Source: Prevotella micans DSM 21469 = JCM 16134 (GTDB lineage Bacteria > Bacteroidota > Bacteroidia > Bacteroidales > Bacteroidaceae). Taken from it: a DNA stretch of 46,204 bases. Both the position numbers and the translations under genes were made by a program. The stretch is from positions 1 through 46,204 of the forward strand of contig NZ_BAKH01000015.1 in the NCBI RefSeq assembly GCF_000614105.1, in the 5' to 3' direction. Under the pieces are notes generated by a model. That model had not been told where the DNA came from and ran no database searches. It was given only the letters and a program-made list of their open reading frames with translations. Shown piece after piece: positions 27,286 through 37,520 of this stretch. Position 1 is the first letter of the stretch; the number at the start of each line of letters is the position of its first letter.

Positions 27286-29199
27286 ATGAAACAAATAATT
27301 CCAGTTATAGGTATGGCATGTGCAGGATGTGCGATCAATATAGAGCGTAAATTAAATTCTCTCGAAGGCGTGACTTCCGTTTCGGTTTCTTTGCCGAGTA
27401 GAACGGTACTAGTCGATTTCGACTCGGAAAGAATTTCACTCGTCGACATGAAGCGTGAGATAAACAATATCGGTTATGATTTGATAGTCGAACGAAATGA
27501 ATCGATTCAGGAGATCGAGAAACAAGAATATACTTCACTCAAACGTAAAACTATTCTTGCATGGCTCACATCTGCGTTGTTGATGGTGATAACAATGGGA
27601 TGGATTAGTATTGGTCCGGTAAATAGTACAAATCAGATTTCGATTCTCATTGCGGCTGTTACGATGATTTATTGCGGTGGTCGGTTCTATGTCGGAGCAT
27701 ATAAACAGTTATGCAATCGAACGGCAAATATGGATACATTAGTTGCACTCTCAACCGGGATAGCCTTTCTTTTCAGTGTTTTCAACACATTCTTAGGTAA
27801 CACGATTTGGACACCACGTGGAATCGAATGGCATACATATTTTGATACTGTCGTAATGATTATAGCATTCGTACTCACTGGCAGGATAATCGAAGAGAAG
27901 GCACGTGACCGTATGGCGTCATCCATACGACAACTTATGCAACTGGCTCCAAAAACAGCTCATGTAATAAATGGTGAAACAATTGTCGAAGTACCTATCG
28001 CTGCTGTCAAAGTAGGTGACTTACTCGAAGTAAGACCTGGCGAAAAAGTACCAGCAGACGGTGAAGTCATCTCGGCCGAAAGCTTTATGACAGCCGATGC
28101 TGCCTATGTGGACGAAAGTATGATAACCGGAGAACCAACTCCTGTTGAAAAGAAAGCTAATTCACAAGTTCTTGCCGGGACAATCCCCAGTCAAGGAACG
28201 TTCAGAATGCGTGCTATCAAAATTGATCAAGATACCGCCTTGGCCTCAATAGTACGGATGGTTCAACAGGCACAATCATCCAAGGCCCCAGTCCAGCGGA
28301 TTGTAGACAAGGCTGCACTCGTGTTCGTTCCTACCGTTGCCGTAATTGCCTTGATAACATTCCTTGTATGGTGGTTAATTGGTGGCACATCTAGTTTGCC
28401 ACAGGCTATTGTCTCGGCCGTTGCAGTTCTAGTGATAGCTTGTCCATGTGCCATGGGATTAGCTACTCCTACAGCACTAATGGTCGGAATCGGAAAGGCT
28501 GCCCAGAAACAAATTCTCATAAAAGATGCCGCCGCTCTCGAGAGATTGCACAAAATAAATGTCCTTGTAACCGATAAAACTGGAACGCTCACCATTCCGA
28601 ATCAAAATATTGACTTCACTAAGGTGCAAAATATACCGCTTGATGAGCGTGAACAGCTTAAACCAGTGCCCGAGAAGCAATGAATAAACTTCGCAGTCAG
28701 GGGATAGATGTCTATATGATGAGTGGTGATAATGAAGAATCTGCCGATATTGGGCCTCGAAAACAGGAATAAAACATTATTATAGTAAGGTTCTTGCGCA
28801 AGACAAGGAGGATATGGTTCGGCAGTTGCAGTCGGAAGGCAAGATTGTGGCATGATGGGTGATGGTATCAACGACACGCAGGCGCTCGCTCTTGCCGACG
28901 TAAGCATAGCTATGGGTAAAGGAACCGATGTTGCGCTAGATGTTGCAGGGATTACGTTGATGGGCGATAATCTGCAAACTCTTCCCGAAGCCGTCAAACT
29001 GAGCCGTCTCACGGTTAGAATGATTTGGCAGAATCTTTTCTGGGCCTTTATCTATAATCTTATTTGTATTCCTCTGGCCGCAGGGGTCCTGAAGATTTTC
29101 GATATTCATTGGCAAATCACTCCATCGGTTGCCAGTGCCCTGATGGCTTTTTCGAGTGTTAGCGTTGTTCTGAACAGTCTCCGTCTCCGCTATTTGTAA
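27286..29199 (+). CDS. Copper-type P1B ATPase lacking a normal N-domain, three one-base frameshifts
   Basis: Repaired length is about 638 residues. It has one N-terminal heavy-metal domain (GMACAGC, Cys 12 and 15), membrane helices, the actuator motif [11 protein letters not shown], the ion-path [11 protein letters not shown] that marks copper transporters, the phosphorylation site DKTGT (Asp about 430), [22 protein letters not shown] (about 526) and C-terminal helices. It should export monovalent copper through the inner membrane. Breaks near 28664-28670, 28749-28754 and 28848-28852 are each one lost base. Only about 96 residues separate DKTGT and GDGIND, about half the usual distance; the ATP-binding N-domain with its HP and GxG motifs is not there. 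The reading is otherwise continuous, so this seems a feature of the protein. Confidence 0.85.
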
Positions 29200-29266
29200 G
29201 ACATAAAATAAGTTTATTTTTAATAGCTGATTATTTCCAGTTGACGAGATATGTTCACCAATATGA

Positions 29267-29306
29267 AAATGCGAGAATACGATCTTTGGATAATATTCTC
29301 GCATTT
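29267..29306. terminator. Shared terminator hairpin between convergent ATPase and sigma factor genes
   Basis: Perfect 13-bp arms AAATGCGAGAATA (29267-29279) and TATTCTCGCATTT (29294-29306) lie midway between the convergent stops at 29199 and 29330. T-rich sequence follows on both strands, modestly so (TTTTCAT on the minus strand). Confidence 0.65.
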
Positions 29307-29329
29307 AAATTTATGAGTAATCGAATGAT

Positions 29330-30202
29330 TTATCCGAGATACTTCATCAGTAGTCTTGCATTACCGCTTTCGCGGATTTTCTCGATTGCTTTTTCACGAA
29401 TCTGGCGAACTCGTTCTCTTGTAAGCGCCATTTCTGTACCTATTTCTTCAAGACCTTTCTCCTGGCAACCTATTCCGAAGCATTCTACAACAATCCGACG
29501 TTCGCGTTCTTTGAGGGTATTTTTAAGAACAGCTTTCAGATCGTCCGACATCGATTCAAAGTCAACTCCGCGGTCAGTTCGCGAATCATCACCCGAAGAA
29601 AGCATGTCGCTCATCGAGTTATCGTCGTCGTCGCTGAAAGGAGCATCTATACTCATGTGGTGATTGTCAGCATTTTGGCTTTGGCGTATGCGCGATTCTT
29701 CTATACCGGTTAATTCTGATATTTCGTGTATTGATGGACGACGATTATGTTTCTGAACGAATTCGTTTATTACCTGATTGATTTTCGAGATTGCCCCAAC
29801 CTGATTCAATGGCAGTCGAACAATTCGGCTTTGCTCGGCAATGGCTTGGAGGATGCTCTGACGAATCCACCAAACTGCATATGAGATGAATTTGAATCCT
29901 CGTGTTTCGTCGAATTTTTCGGCAGCTTTTACGAGACCGATATTCCCTTCATCGATTAGGTCGGTGAGCGATAATCCCTGATGCTGATATTGCTTGGCAA
30001 CTGAAACCACAAAGCGTAAGTTGGCTTTGATTAGTTTCTCTTTTGCACGCTCGCCTTTCGGTCCACCTTTATGGATTTCCTGTGCAAGTTCAATCTCTTC
30101 ATCAACAGTAATCATTGGCTCACGACCAATCTCTACGAGATATTTGTCCAACGCTTCACTTGAACGGTTTGTGATACTTTTTGAAATCTTAAGTTGTCTC
30201 AT
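29330..30202 (-). CDS. rpoD: Primary sigma-70 factor (Bacteroidota RpoD)
   Basis: A 290-residue sigma-70 protein that lacks region 1.1, as is usual for the main sigma factor of this phylum. Region 1.2 is [16 protein letters not shown], region 2 includes [19 protein letters not shown] and [15 protein letters not shown], and region 4 ends with the helix-turn-helix [21 protein letters not shown]. It directs RNA polymerase to promoters of the type TTTG-N19-TAnnTTTG, and the matches to that element across this window fit. Its own promoter at 30278-30309 is the best one here. Confidence 0.93.
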   Translation of the reverse strand: MRQLKISKSITNRSSEALDKYLVEIGREPMITVDEEIELAQEIHKGGPKGERAKEKLIKANLRFVVSVAKQYQHQGLSLTDLIDEGNIGLVKAAEKFDETRGFKFISYAVWWIRQSILQAIAEQSRIVRLPLNQVGAISKINQVINEFVQKHNRRPSIHEISELTGIEESRIRQSQNADNHHMSIDAPFSDDDDNSMSDMLSSGDDSRTDRGVDFESMSDDLKAVLKNTLKERERRIVVECFGIGCQEKGLEEIGTEMALTRERVRQIREKAIEKIRESGNARLLMKYLG

Positions 30203-30277
30203 GAATTATGATTTCCCTTCTACGAAATAAATGAAAATAGTTCCTTCCGTTATCCTTGTCTTTTCGATTCACGGCGT

Positions 30278-30309
30278 GCAAAGATAACAATAAAAAACAA
30301 TAATCCAAA
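30278..30309 (-). promoter_or_regulatory. Complete -33/-7 promoter of the sigma factor gene
   Basis: Minus strand: -7 element TATCTTTGC (30278-30286) with a -33 TTTG (30306-30309) at a 19-base spacing, the full consensus for this phylum. The -33 box touches the terminator stem of the preceding gene. Confidence 0.7.
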
Positions 30310-30327
30310 CGGGCTGCTAGGCCCGTT
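30308..30327 (-). terminator. Likely terminator of the proS operon
   Basis: A 7-bp GC-rich stem AACGGGC/GCCCGTT with a 6-base loop lies 44 bases after the stop at 30371. On the minus strand TTGGATTATTG and then TTTTTT follow, so the T-run is slightly distant. Confidence 0.5.
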
Positions 30328-30370
30328 CGGATATGTTTTGGTTTCTTTGGGATAAAGGTTAAGAGGAGCC

Positions 30371-31308
30371 TTATTTCCAGCTTTGTTTGATGAGTTTCGT
30401 GTTAGATTTTATAGTCATGTCAGTACCCATCATTTGTAGTCTGGCGTCGTATACTTCATCGTTGAGCAGCTTGATTTTAGGAAGTGATAGGTATCTGTGT
30501 CTTTGAAGTCGACATTGGCCATTCCGGCTGCTTTGATTTGCGACCAGTTGTTTTCGAATTGTGAAACGACGTCGTCACCCATTCCTGTTTTTTTGATATT
30601 GTTGATAATCATTTGTTTCACCTCTTTTTCGTTCATGTTGCTTTTGCTTTTGCTGACGATAGCAGTTGTTCCAAGCGCGGATGAAACGTCATAGGTTGTG
30701 ATGACTTTGATTCCTTGCATGAGTTCCTGATTTTCGGTGTCGCCAGTTTTGAGCTTTTTGCCATATAAACTGAGAAAGCTGTTTTCGGTTATGCTTTTGA
30801 TTATGTTCTGTTCTTCCAGCTGATTGCTCACGGCCATTATCATTTTTTCTTTCGGAAGGTTTTGGCTTATCTCGGGTGTGGCTTTATAAAGCGAATCTAT
30901 TTGCTTGAGGGCAGCTTGACTTGCTTTACCAACAACTTCTTCGATGTTGATTATATTCTGAATTTTTCCATCTGCATCGGTTTGAAATAGGACAGGAACG
31001 TTGTGTAGATAATAGGTCAGACCGTCGGAGAATTGAGATAAGATGTTATTATTTCCTTCGGTTTTCAGGTTGATTATGGTTCGTTCGAGCTCATAACCGT
31101 TAGCATTGGCTTCTTTCGCGACATAGCAGATGTTCATGGTTTGTTTTGCCTGGAACGAGCCACCCATAGAGGATACACTGAAGTCGATGATTTTTTCATA
31201 TACGGCTGTGTCACCTTTTTGAAACGATGCTTTAATTAGCGTTTGTGCGCTCAAAGTCACTGTCGATAGGAACAGCGAGAGCAAAAGAATTGTTTTTTTT
31301 ATTTTCAT
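30371..31308 (-). CDS. Exported DUF6263-like protein, one-base frameshift near the end
   Basis: About 312 residues after repair. The signal peptide is MKIKKTILLLSLFLSTVTLSAQ. The body looks like DUF6263-type Bacteroidota proteins (ASFQKGDTAVYEKIIDFSVS, PVLFQTDADGKIQNI); I am only moderately sure of the family and know of no function. The simple open frame stops at 30430 after HFLKSSCSTM; inserting one base near 30480-30484 gives a more natural ending KIKLLNDEVYDARLQMMG and a stop at 30371. The start is 12 bases after the proS stop, so the two genes share a transcript. Confidence 0.65.
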
Positions 31309-31320
31309 ATTGATTTTTGT

Positions 31321-32802
31321 TTAATAAGCTCGTGCTAGGAGAACCCGTTGTTTTGACGGCTTTCCGCTTACCATATCGATACCTTCGGTTTGTTCGAACA
31401 TGAACGGAACGCAGCGTATGGTTGCTTGGGTTTCTTCTTTGATTTTCTCTTCTGTTTCGGGGGTTCCATCCCAATGACAAAGGAAGAACCCTCCGTCTTT
31501 TATGCGGGTTTTGAATTCTTCGTAGTCGTCGCATTCGTAGATACGGGCGTCACGGAATTTTTTGGCTTTTTGGTAAATGTTTTCCTGGACGTTGACGAGT
31601 AAATCTTTCACACGTTGAACGATTCCGTCGAAGCTCAAGTTTTCTTTTTCGAGAGTGTCACGTCGCATAATTTCGATTGTATTATTCTCGAGGTCGCGTC
31701 CTCCCATGGCCAATCTCACTGGTACACCTTTGAGTTCGTAGTCAGAGAATTTGAATCCTGGTCGTTTATTATCTGCATCGTCGAATTTCACGGTTATTCC
31801 AGCTTCGCGTAGTTCATTGATAACCGGTTTGAGTTTTTGGGAAATCTCGTACAACTGTTCGTCGCCTTTGAAGATTGGGATGACGACTACCTGAATTGGG
31901 GCTATTTTGGGTGGTAAAACAAGTCCGTTGTCATCTGAATGTGTCATTATGAGTGCACCGATTAGTCGTGTGCTGAGGCCCCAGGATGTTGCCCAAACAT
32001 ATTCGGGTTTATTGTCTTTGTTAAGGAAGGTCACGTCGAATGATTTGGCAAAATTTTGTCCCAGGAAGTGCGATGTTCCGCTTTGCAGAGCTTTCCCGTC
32101 TTGCATCATTGCTTCTATGGTATATGTGTCCAGTGCGCCGGCGAATCTTTCATGCTCGCTTTTCACACCCTGTACAACTGGAATAGCCAGCCATTTCTCG
32201 GCAAATTCAACATATACGTCGAGCATTTTGCGGGCTTCTTCTTCGGCTTCTTCGCGGGTGGCGTGAGCAGTGTGACCTTCTTGCCAAAGAAATTCCGCCG
32301 TACGAAGAAACGGTCGTGTGCGCATTTCCCATCGCATCACGTTACACCATTGGTTGCACATCAATGGAAGGTCGCGCCAGGAGTGGATCCAGTTACGATA
32401 GGTGTTCCAAATGATGGTTTCGCTTGTTGGACGAATAATAAGTTCTTCTTCCAGCTTGGCGGTTGGGTCTATTTCTACCGAGTTGCCGCCTTCCGAGGCT
32501 TTAAGTCGATAGTGGGTCACCACGGCACATTCTTTGGCAAATCCTTTTACATGTTCGGCCTCGCGAGAGAGAAAGTTCTTTGGAATAAGTAGCGGAAAAT
32601 AAGCGTTCTGTGCGCCGGTTGCTTTAAACATTTTGTCGAGTTGCGCCTGAATATTCTCCCAGATGGCATAGCCGTAGGGTTTGATAACCATACATCCTCT
32701 CACGGCCGACTGTTCGGCCAAATTAGCTTTCACCACAAGGTCGTTATACCATTGCGAATAGTTATCGCTCCTTTTGGTGAGCTCTTTCAGTTCTTTTGCC
32801 AT
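31321..32802 (-). CDS. proS: Prolyl-tRNA synthetase (archaeal/eukaryotic type)
   Basis: A complete 493-residue class II synthetase that charges tRNA-Pro. The short form without the editing insertion and with [18 protein letters not shown] (motif 1 area, about 35), the [21 protein letters not shown] stretch in motif 2 and [22 protein letters not shown] in motif 3 mark the archaeal-type ProRS usual in Bacteroidota. The anticodon-binding domain begins near [12 protein letters not shown] and the C-terminal zinc-like domain ends in [16 protein letters not shown]. It starts [20 protein letters not shown] and has a promoter match 89 bases upstream. Confidence 0.95.
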   Translation of the reverse strand: MAKELKELTKRSDNYSQWYNDLVVKANLAEQSAVRGCMVIKPYGYAIWENIQAQLDKMFKATGAQNAYFPLLIPKNFLSREAEHVKGFAKECAVVTHYRLKASEGGNSVEIDPTAKLEEELIIRPTSETIIWNTYRNWIHSWRDLPLMCNQWCNVMRWEMRTRPFLRTAEFLWQEGHTAHATREEAEEEARKMLDVYVEFAEKWLAIPVVQGVKSEHERFAGALDTYTIEAMMQDGKALQSGTSHFLGQNFAKSFDVTFLNKDNKPEYVWATSWGLSTRLIGALIMTHSDDNGLVLPPKIAPIQVVVIPIFKGDEQLYEISQKLKPVINELREAGITVKFDDADNKRPGFKFSDYELKGVPVRLAMGGRDLENNTIEIMRRDTLEKENLSFDGIVQRVKDLLVNVQENIYQKAKKFRDARIYECDDYEEFKTRIKDGGFFLCHWDGTPETEEKIKEETQATIRCVPFMFEQTEGIDMVSGKPSKQRVLLARAY

Positions 32803-32890
32803 ATAATAAAATGTGTGTTGTTTCTTTTTAAGTGAGTATTACGGGCTGGTATAATTATATTTCAGTCGCAGCACTCATTAAAACCCAGTG

Positions 32891-32899
32891 GCAAAATTA
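32891..32899 (-). promoter_or_regulatory. -7 promoter element (TAATTTTGC)
   Basis: TAnnTTTGC on the minus strand, 89 bases before proS. Confidence 0.5.
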
Positions 32900-32971
32900 C
32901 TAAAATTCCTCAAATCCATCAATTAGTTGTCATCTTCGCGTCTAGGTAGGTGTACGATATCTATACTATCT

Positions 32972-33062
32972 CAGGGTGTTCCAGCATGGAGAGCAATGTT
33001 TTCTAGCACGTAGAACATTGTTTTGCCCCTAGAATACGATATTCCAGACATCGGGAATACTT
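32972..33062. repeat. Degenerate palindromic units about 22 bp apart
   Basis: In the 342-base gap between proS and the TPR gene, small dyads follow each other: TTCC..GGA centred near 32985, TTCTAGCACGTAGAA near 33008, TTTTGCCCCTAGAA near 33027 and ATTCCAGACATCGGGAAT near 33049. Spacing is 20-23 bases. The remaining gap contains the proS promoter and a terminator. Confidence 0.6.
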
Positions 33063-33083
33063 CAGACCGGATTGAGCTGAAAA

Positions 33084-33125
33084 AGCCTCCTAACTTTTCA
33101 TTTTACAATTAGGAGCTAGGAGGCT
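33084..33125 (-). terminator. Intrinsic terminator of the zinc-ribbon/pyk/TPR operon
   Basis: Arms AGCCTCCTA (33084-33092) and TAGGAGGCT (33117-33125) form a 9-bp stem; TTTTTCAGC follows on the minus strand. It begins 20 bases after the TPR gene stop at 33145. Confidence 0.8.
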
Positions 33126-33144
33126 GAGGGGATGATGGGAGAAT

Positions 33145-34767
33145 TTATCTAGAGTATTTCTTGATGAGTTTTTCGTAGTCAGGATAGCCACGGAGAGCTT
33201 TCAGCCAGGGATGATTGCGAATGTATGGGAAACTACTGTAACCCTTTTCGATTCCCAGTTCGAGGTGGCGAACAGCCATGGGCTTGTCGCCCAGGAGTGC
33301 GTAGAGGCAAGCCACCTCGATGTGAGCGCCTTTGTTTTCAGATATTTCAAGATAGGATTTTGCTGTTTGTTTCGCGGTGGCGTCAATGCCGAGGAAGTGC
33401 TGTGAAATGAATGTTGGATAGGCGGGATAGGGCACGCTGTCTTGCTCAATGGCGTTTCGGAAATCACCTTGAGCTTCTAGTTTCTTTCCTAGTTGGTTGA
33501 GTAGCCATCCGCGCCAAACATAGGCAAGTTCGGTACCTCCTGATGCTGTTTCGAGGGCTTCGTTAAGATCGGCCAGCGCTTCTTTTTGTTTGCCGGCGAA
33601 TATGTAGGCTTGTGCTCTGAAGAATCGGGCGTTTGCATTGTTTTTTATTTCCTGGATGCTTTGCGTGTAGTATTTTATTGCTTCGGTATAGTTTCCTTGG
33701 TCGAAGTTTATTTGTCCCAGGAATGTTATGCACGATGCTATATTGTCGTTTGTTTCGCTGGAATCGCGTGCAAGTTCTATGGCTTGTGTGGCCCATTTCT
33801 TGGCCGGCGCATAATTGTTTTCGGCAAAGTATTGTCGGGCCAGCTCGGTTGCTATATCGGCTGTTTGTTTGATTTCGTAGGCTTTTTGGAAATATTGCCT
33901 TGCCTGTTCGTATTGTTCTTTGTTGTTGTGGATGTCGCCCAGGGTGAGCAGCCATATTGTTTCTTTGGGTTCGGCTTGGCTTAGGGTTGAAATCTTGTTT
34001 ATTACGCGGCTCTGTATTTCGGTGCTGTCGGCCAGCGATAGAATCATTTGTTTAATCCTGTTGCTCTCGGTCTCTTTGAGCAGTTGTGTTAGGTCGTCGA
34101 GTGCGGGTTCTAGTTCTTTTTTACCGAGATAGGCGAGGGCTCTTCCGAACTTCGATGCGGTGTGCGAGTTGTCGGTCGCGAGCGCTTTATTGAACCATTT
34201 CAGACTTTCGTCTACATTGTCTTCGTCGAGATATTGTACTCCTATTTCGCTCATTGCATCTACATTGTCGCGGTCGATGGAGAGGATTTTCTTGTAGTCG
34301 GCAATCGCCTTTTCGTTGTCATTGTTATTGCTATAGAATTCGCCTCTTAGCTTGAGCATGTCGATACTCTTGGGAAGCTGCTTCACTCCTTGGTTGAGGG
34401 TTTTGAGCTGTAGTTCAGTGAAGCCCATTGCCTGGAGATATTCGGCTTTGGCCTTGTAGCATGCTACTAGCATGTTTTCGTTTGTCTTCGGAGCAAATTT
34501 TATTGCATTGTCGATTGCGAATAGCGCACTGTCGGCATTGTTGAGCATTCCGTAGGCGCCCGACATCAGCATCCATGCTTTGCTATTCTTAGGATTGTTT
34601 GCGAGGTCCTTGTAAAGATATGCAATGGCGGCTTGGGTGTCCTTGTTTTGCAGCGACTGAAGTGCCTGCTTGTAGTTGTAGGTTTCCTGCTGGGCGCGGG
34701 TGATAGAGGGAAATACTGACAGAAGGGCGATGATGAGGGCGATGAATTGGATTTTTTTTCTATTCAT
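33145..34767 (-). CDS. Exported TPR-repeat protein
   Basis: A 540-residue protein with a signal peptide (about 1-25, IALIIALLSVFPSITRAQQ) and at least ten tetratricopeptide repeats, for example AIAYLYKDLANNPKNSKAW, AIADYKKILSIDRDNVDAM, AIKYYTQSIQEIKNNANARF and ALADLNEALE. TPR proteins act as scaffolds in complexes; no enzymatic domain is visible and the partner is unknown. It is 23 bases downstream of pyk and ends at a clear terminator, so it is the last gene of the likely operon that starts at 37340. Confidence 0.85.
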   Translation of the reverse strand: MNRKKIQFIALIIALLSVFPSITRAQQETYNYKQALQSLQNKDTQAAIAYLYKDLANNPKNSKAWMLMSGAYGMLNNADSALFAIDNAIKFAPKTNENMLVACYKAKAEYLQAMGFTELQLKTLNQGVKQLPKSIDMLKLRGEFYSNNNDNEKAIADYKKILSIDRDNVDAMSEIGVQYLDEDNVDESLKWFNKALATDNSHTASKFGRALAYLGKKELEPALDDLTQLLKETESNRIKQMILSLADSTEIQSRVINKISTLSQAEPKETIWLLTLGDIHNNKEQYEQARQYFQKAYEIKQTADIATELARQYFAENNYAPAKKWATQAIELARDSSETNDNIASCITFLGQINFDQGNYTEAIKYYTQSIQEIKNNANARFFRAQAYIFAGKQKEALADLNEALETASGGTELAYVWRGWLLNQLGKKLEAQGDFRNAIEQDSVPYPAYPTFISQHFLGIDATAKQTAKSYLEISENKGAHIEVACLYALLGDKPMAVRHLELGIEKGYSSFPYIRNHPWLKALRGYPDYEKLIKKYSR

Positions 34768-34790
34768 TTTCTATATTTTGTTTTTGAAAG

Positions 34791-36241
34791 TTAGTTATGG
34801 TTTTTTCCGCTTGGGAGATGGAATTGGTAGCTCTTGTCGAACACTTCGCGCACTTTGTTTATTTCGAGGAAGGTTGTACCTCCACCTTCGCCGAACGAGC
34901 CTGAGAGATAGGCAATCTTGTCATTTTCGCCGATGTGTCCTTTCTGCCGAAGCATGCGCAAGGCGGCTGTGAACATGTGTTGGTTCGACACGTGTTGTTG
35001 CTGATAGATGGGAATGATGCCATAGCTGAGGTTTAGCCAGCGTTGCAATTTTTCGGCATAGCAGATAGCTAGAACGGGATGCGGACCGCGGAATGCGGCG
35101 AGGTTGCGAGCTGTTTGTCCGGTTGCACTGTCGGTTATTATTCCTTTGACTCCCAGATATTCGGTTGCTTCGATTGCGCTCTTGGCAAGAAATTCTCGTT
35201 GATTTCGGGTGGCGGTCATTGGTATGTTGATGAATCCTTCGTGGTGAGAATCGTGTTCTGCTCGTTCGGCAATGCGTGCCATTGTTTGCACAGCTTCGAG
35301 GGGATATTTTCCGTTGGCTGTTTCGCCGCTTAGCATTAGGGCGTCGGTATGACTGTAGATAGCGTTGGCAATGTCGGCCACTTCAGCACGTGTTGGGCGA
35401 GGGTTGTTAATCATTGTGTGCAGCATTTGTGTTGCAACAATGACAGGCTTTTTCTTTGCGATGCATTTTTTGATTATTCTCCGCTGTATACCTGGAATGC
35501 GTTCAATGGGTACTTCTATGCCTAGGTCGCCGCGAGCTATCATGATACCATAAGAAGCATCGATGATTTCGTCAATGTTATCGATGCCTTCCTGGTTTTC
35601 GATTTTTGAGATGATTTTGATGTCGGAGTTGTGAGCGTCGAGAATCTTTTGTACTTCTTTTACATCGGCTGCCGAGCGTACGAATGAGTGGGCAATGAAG
35701 TCAATGTCTTCTTCGATGGCTAGGAGAATATTGCTCTTGTCTTTCTTGGTGAGACTGGTAGATCGATGTGTTCGCCAGGTACATTGACGCTTTTATGGGC
35801 GCCGAGTATTCCGTCGTTGAGCACTTGGGCTGTGAGCATCGGTCCTTCGATATCTAAGATTTTCATAGCGAGAGTACCGTCGTCGAAAAGGATTTCGTCA
35901 CCGGGCTTGAGGTCGTGTGCAATATCTGTATAGGAAAGGTTTATAACGTCGTGTGTCGTTTCGATGTCGGGACGTCCGAAGAGTTTTATCACATCGCCTG
36001 TTTTATAGTTTATGGGTTCTTTTACTCCGGTTGTTCTCACTTCAGGACCTTTGGTGTCAATTAATAGGGCGATGTGTGGCGACACGCTGCGAGTGTTACG
36101 AATGATTTGGCGAATACCTTCCTGACTAGCATGCGCAGTATTCATTCTAACCACGTTCATGCCGGCAAAGAAAAGTTTGCGTAGAAAATCGACCTCACAA
36201 TGGCGGTCACTGATTGAGCATACAATTTTTGTTTGTTTCAT
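34791..36241 (-). CDS. pyk: Pyruvate kinase, one-base frameshift
   Basis: Repaired length is about 483 residues, right for pyruvate kinase, which makes ATP and pyruvate from phosphoenolpyruvate in glycolysis. It starts MKQTKIVCSISDR, with GMNVVRMNTAHAS (27-39) and LLIDTKGPEVRTTG (about 58). After the break come SKIENQEGIDNIDEII, the active-site MIARGDLGIEVP and VATQMLHTMINNPRPTRAEV. One base is lost near 35754-35758 (HIDLP then SLTKKDKSNILLAIEED). The 60 codons between the two simple open frames translate cleanly in the second frame, supporting an intact gene. The zinc-ribbon genes are 16 bases upstream. Confidence 0.92.
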
Positions 36242-36257
36242 GCTTTTGAGAATTTAA

Positions 36258-36557
36258 TTAGTTTGACATTGCCGAGAAAACTATATATAGCCCTGACAGC
36301 ACAATTGCAAATAGTGCTGCCAGGGCTAGGAAAACAACTGTTACTTTTCGGCCGAAGTGCCAGTCAATCTTGCTTCGTGATATTTTCTTCGGCGCCGATA
36401 CTGGTTGCGTTGTCATAGTCGGCTGGGGATTTGTTCCGGGTGTGGCAACGATGGCCGGACTGCCACAATATGGACAGTTGCATCGTATGGTTTGTCCGGG
36501 AATGGCGTCTATGCCGAAGTTTTGTTTACAACTCTTGCAAGAAATCTGGAACTGCAT
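36258..36557 (-). CDS. Short zinc-ribbon membrane protein
   Basis: A 99-residue protein with an N-terminal zinc ribbon: ISCKSCKQNFGIDAIPG then RCNCPYCGSPA, giving two CxxC knuckles (about Cys 7/10 and 28/31). A Pro/Thr-rich linker (ATPGTNPQPTMTTQP) leads to a single membrane segment near the C-terminus (KVTVVFLALAALFAIVLSGL). The zinc domain would be cytoplasmic. The neighbouring gene at 36565-37340 has the same plan, so they are paralogs that adjoin each other by 7 bases. I know no function for either. Confidence 0.75.
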   Translation of the reverse strand: MQFQISCKSCKQNFGIDAIPGQTIRCNCPYCGSPAIVATPGTNPQPTMTTQPVSAPKKISRSKIDWHFGRKVTVVFLALAALFAIVLSGLYIVFSAMSN

Positions 36558-36564
36558 GCTTCCT

Positions 36565-37340
36565 TTATTTTATATCGTCGATGAGTGTATGTCCGTCTTC
36601 GATTTTCACTTTGATTTTTCGGAATTTGGTTTGTCCGTTCTGTGAAAGTCTTACGTTGTACCAGTCGCCCTGGTCGTGTGTAACTCGCAGGTTGTTGAGC
36701 AATCTTTTAAGGTTGGGTTCATCAGTTCCATTTCCGAATGCATCCCACCATCCTTCCCATCCTTCGTTTGTTCCGGGACCAAACACCATCTTGGCGCAAT
36801 AGTCGGTGAGATAGCGCTGATAGAATTCATATCCGTCGGTGTTTCCCGATAGCACAGCTTTACGATAGAACGATTCAATAAAGGTGCAGATGGCGCGCTG
36901 GCGTTGCTGGGTTTGGGCGTCGACTACGGCTTTATTTTCGAGTTCTTTTCTAACTCGCATAATAGAGTCGTTGTGGACCTGTTGTCTGATGAGTTCTTCT
37001 TGTACATTTTGTTCTTTTTGTCGATTGCATTGAATGAATGCGAACGCGCGATACCGGCTACAAGAAGAACAATAAGAACAATGAGAAGTACCTTGGTCCA
37101 ATTTGTGGAAGTGGGTTGCTGTGGTGTTGGCGATGATGTTGGCTGTTGCGAAGTGATGGGCTGTTGTGGATTTATGGGTTGCTGAATCGGTGGAACGGCC
37201 GTACCTTGAATCATGGCTCGGGGAATGACAACCGAGAGAGCATGACTACAATAGGGACAGGTGCAGTTGATTGTGCTGTCGCTGTCGGCCGTTATTTGAA
37301 ACTTCTTTCCGCATTCATTGCAAGTTACTTGATATTCCAT
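36565..37340 (-). CDS. Zinc-ribbon protein with membrane segment and unknown C-terminal domain, one-base frameshift
   Basis: About 258 residues after repair. The N-terminal ribbon VTCNECGKKFQITADSDST then NCTCPYC (Cys pairs near 7/10 and 29/32) is followed by a Pro/Gln-rich linker (INPQQPITSQQPTSSPTPQQ), one membrane segment (TKVLLIVLIVLLVAGIA) and, after the break near 37043-37050, a coiled-coil-like stretch (QKEQNVQEELIRQQVHNDSI) and a compact domain with GWEGWWDAFGNGTDEPNLK and DQGDWYNVRLSQNGQTKFRK. The last part resembles nuclear-transport-factor-like or lumazine-binding-like folds only in size. It heads the operon running to 33145. Confidence 0.72.
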
Positions 37341-37389
37341 ACTGCTTAAATATTTATGTGAAAAAATAAACTACTAGTATCTGAATAAT

Positions 37390-37398
37390 GCAAAGTTA
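37390..37398 (-). promoter_or_regulatory. -7 promoter element (TAACTTTGC)
   Basis: Exact TAnnTTTGC on the minus strand, 50 bases before the zinc-ribbon gene and immediately after the pdxST terminator. It probably drives both zinc-ribbon genes, pyk and the TPR gene. Confidence 0.6.
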
Positions 37399-37422
37399 GT
37401 GCTTTATCGTCTGAGACAGAAA

Positions 37423-37460
37423 AATCCACCGCAAGATGGGGTAAGAACTTGCGGTGGATT
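37423..37460 (-). terminator. Terminator of the pdxST operon
   Basis: A perfect 13-bp stem AATCCACCGCAAG/CTTGCGGTGGATT with a 12-base loop. On the minus strand TTTCTG follows directly, giving five T in total, 61 bases after the pdxT stop. Confidence 0.85.
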
Positions 37461-37520
37461 ATGTTTTTTGAAAGTGAGTATCATCAGGTAATGATAAGTC
37501 TTTCGGGAGATGTGATGGGG

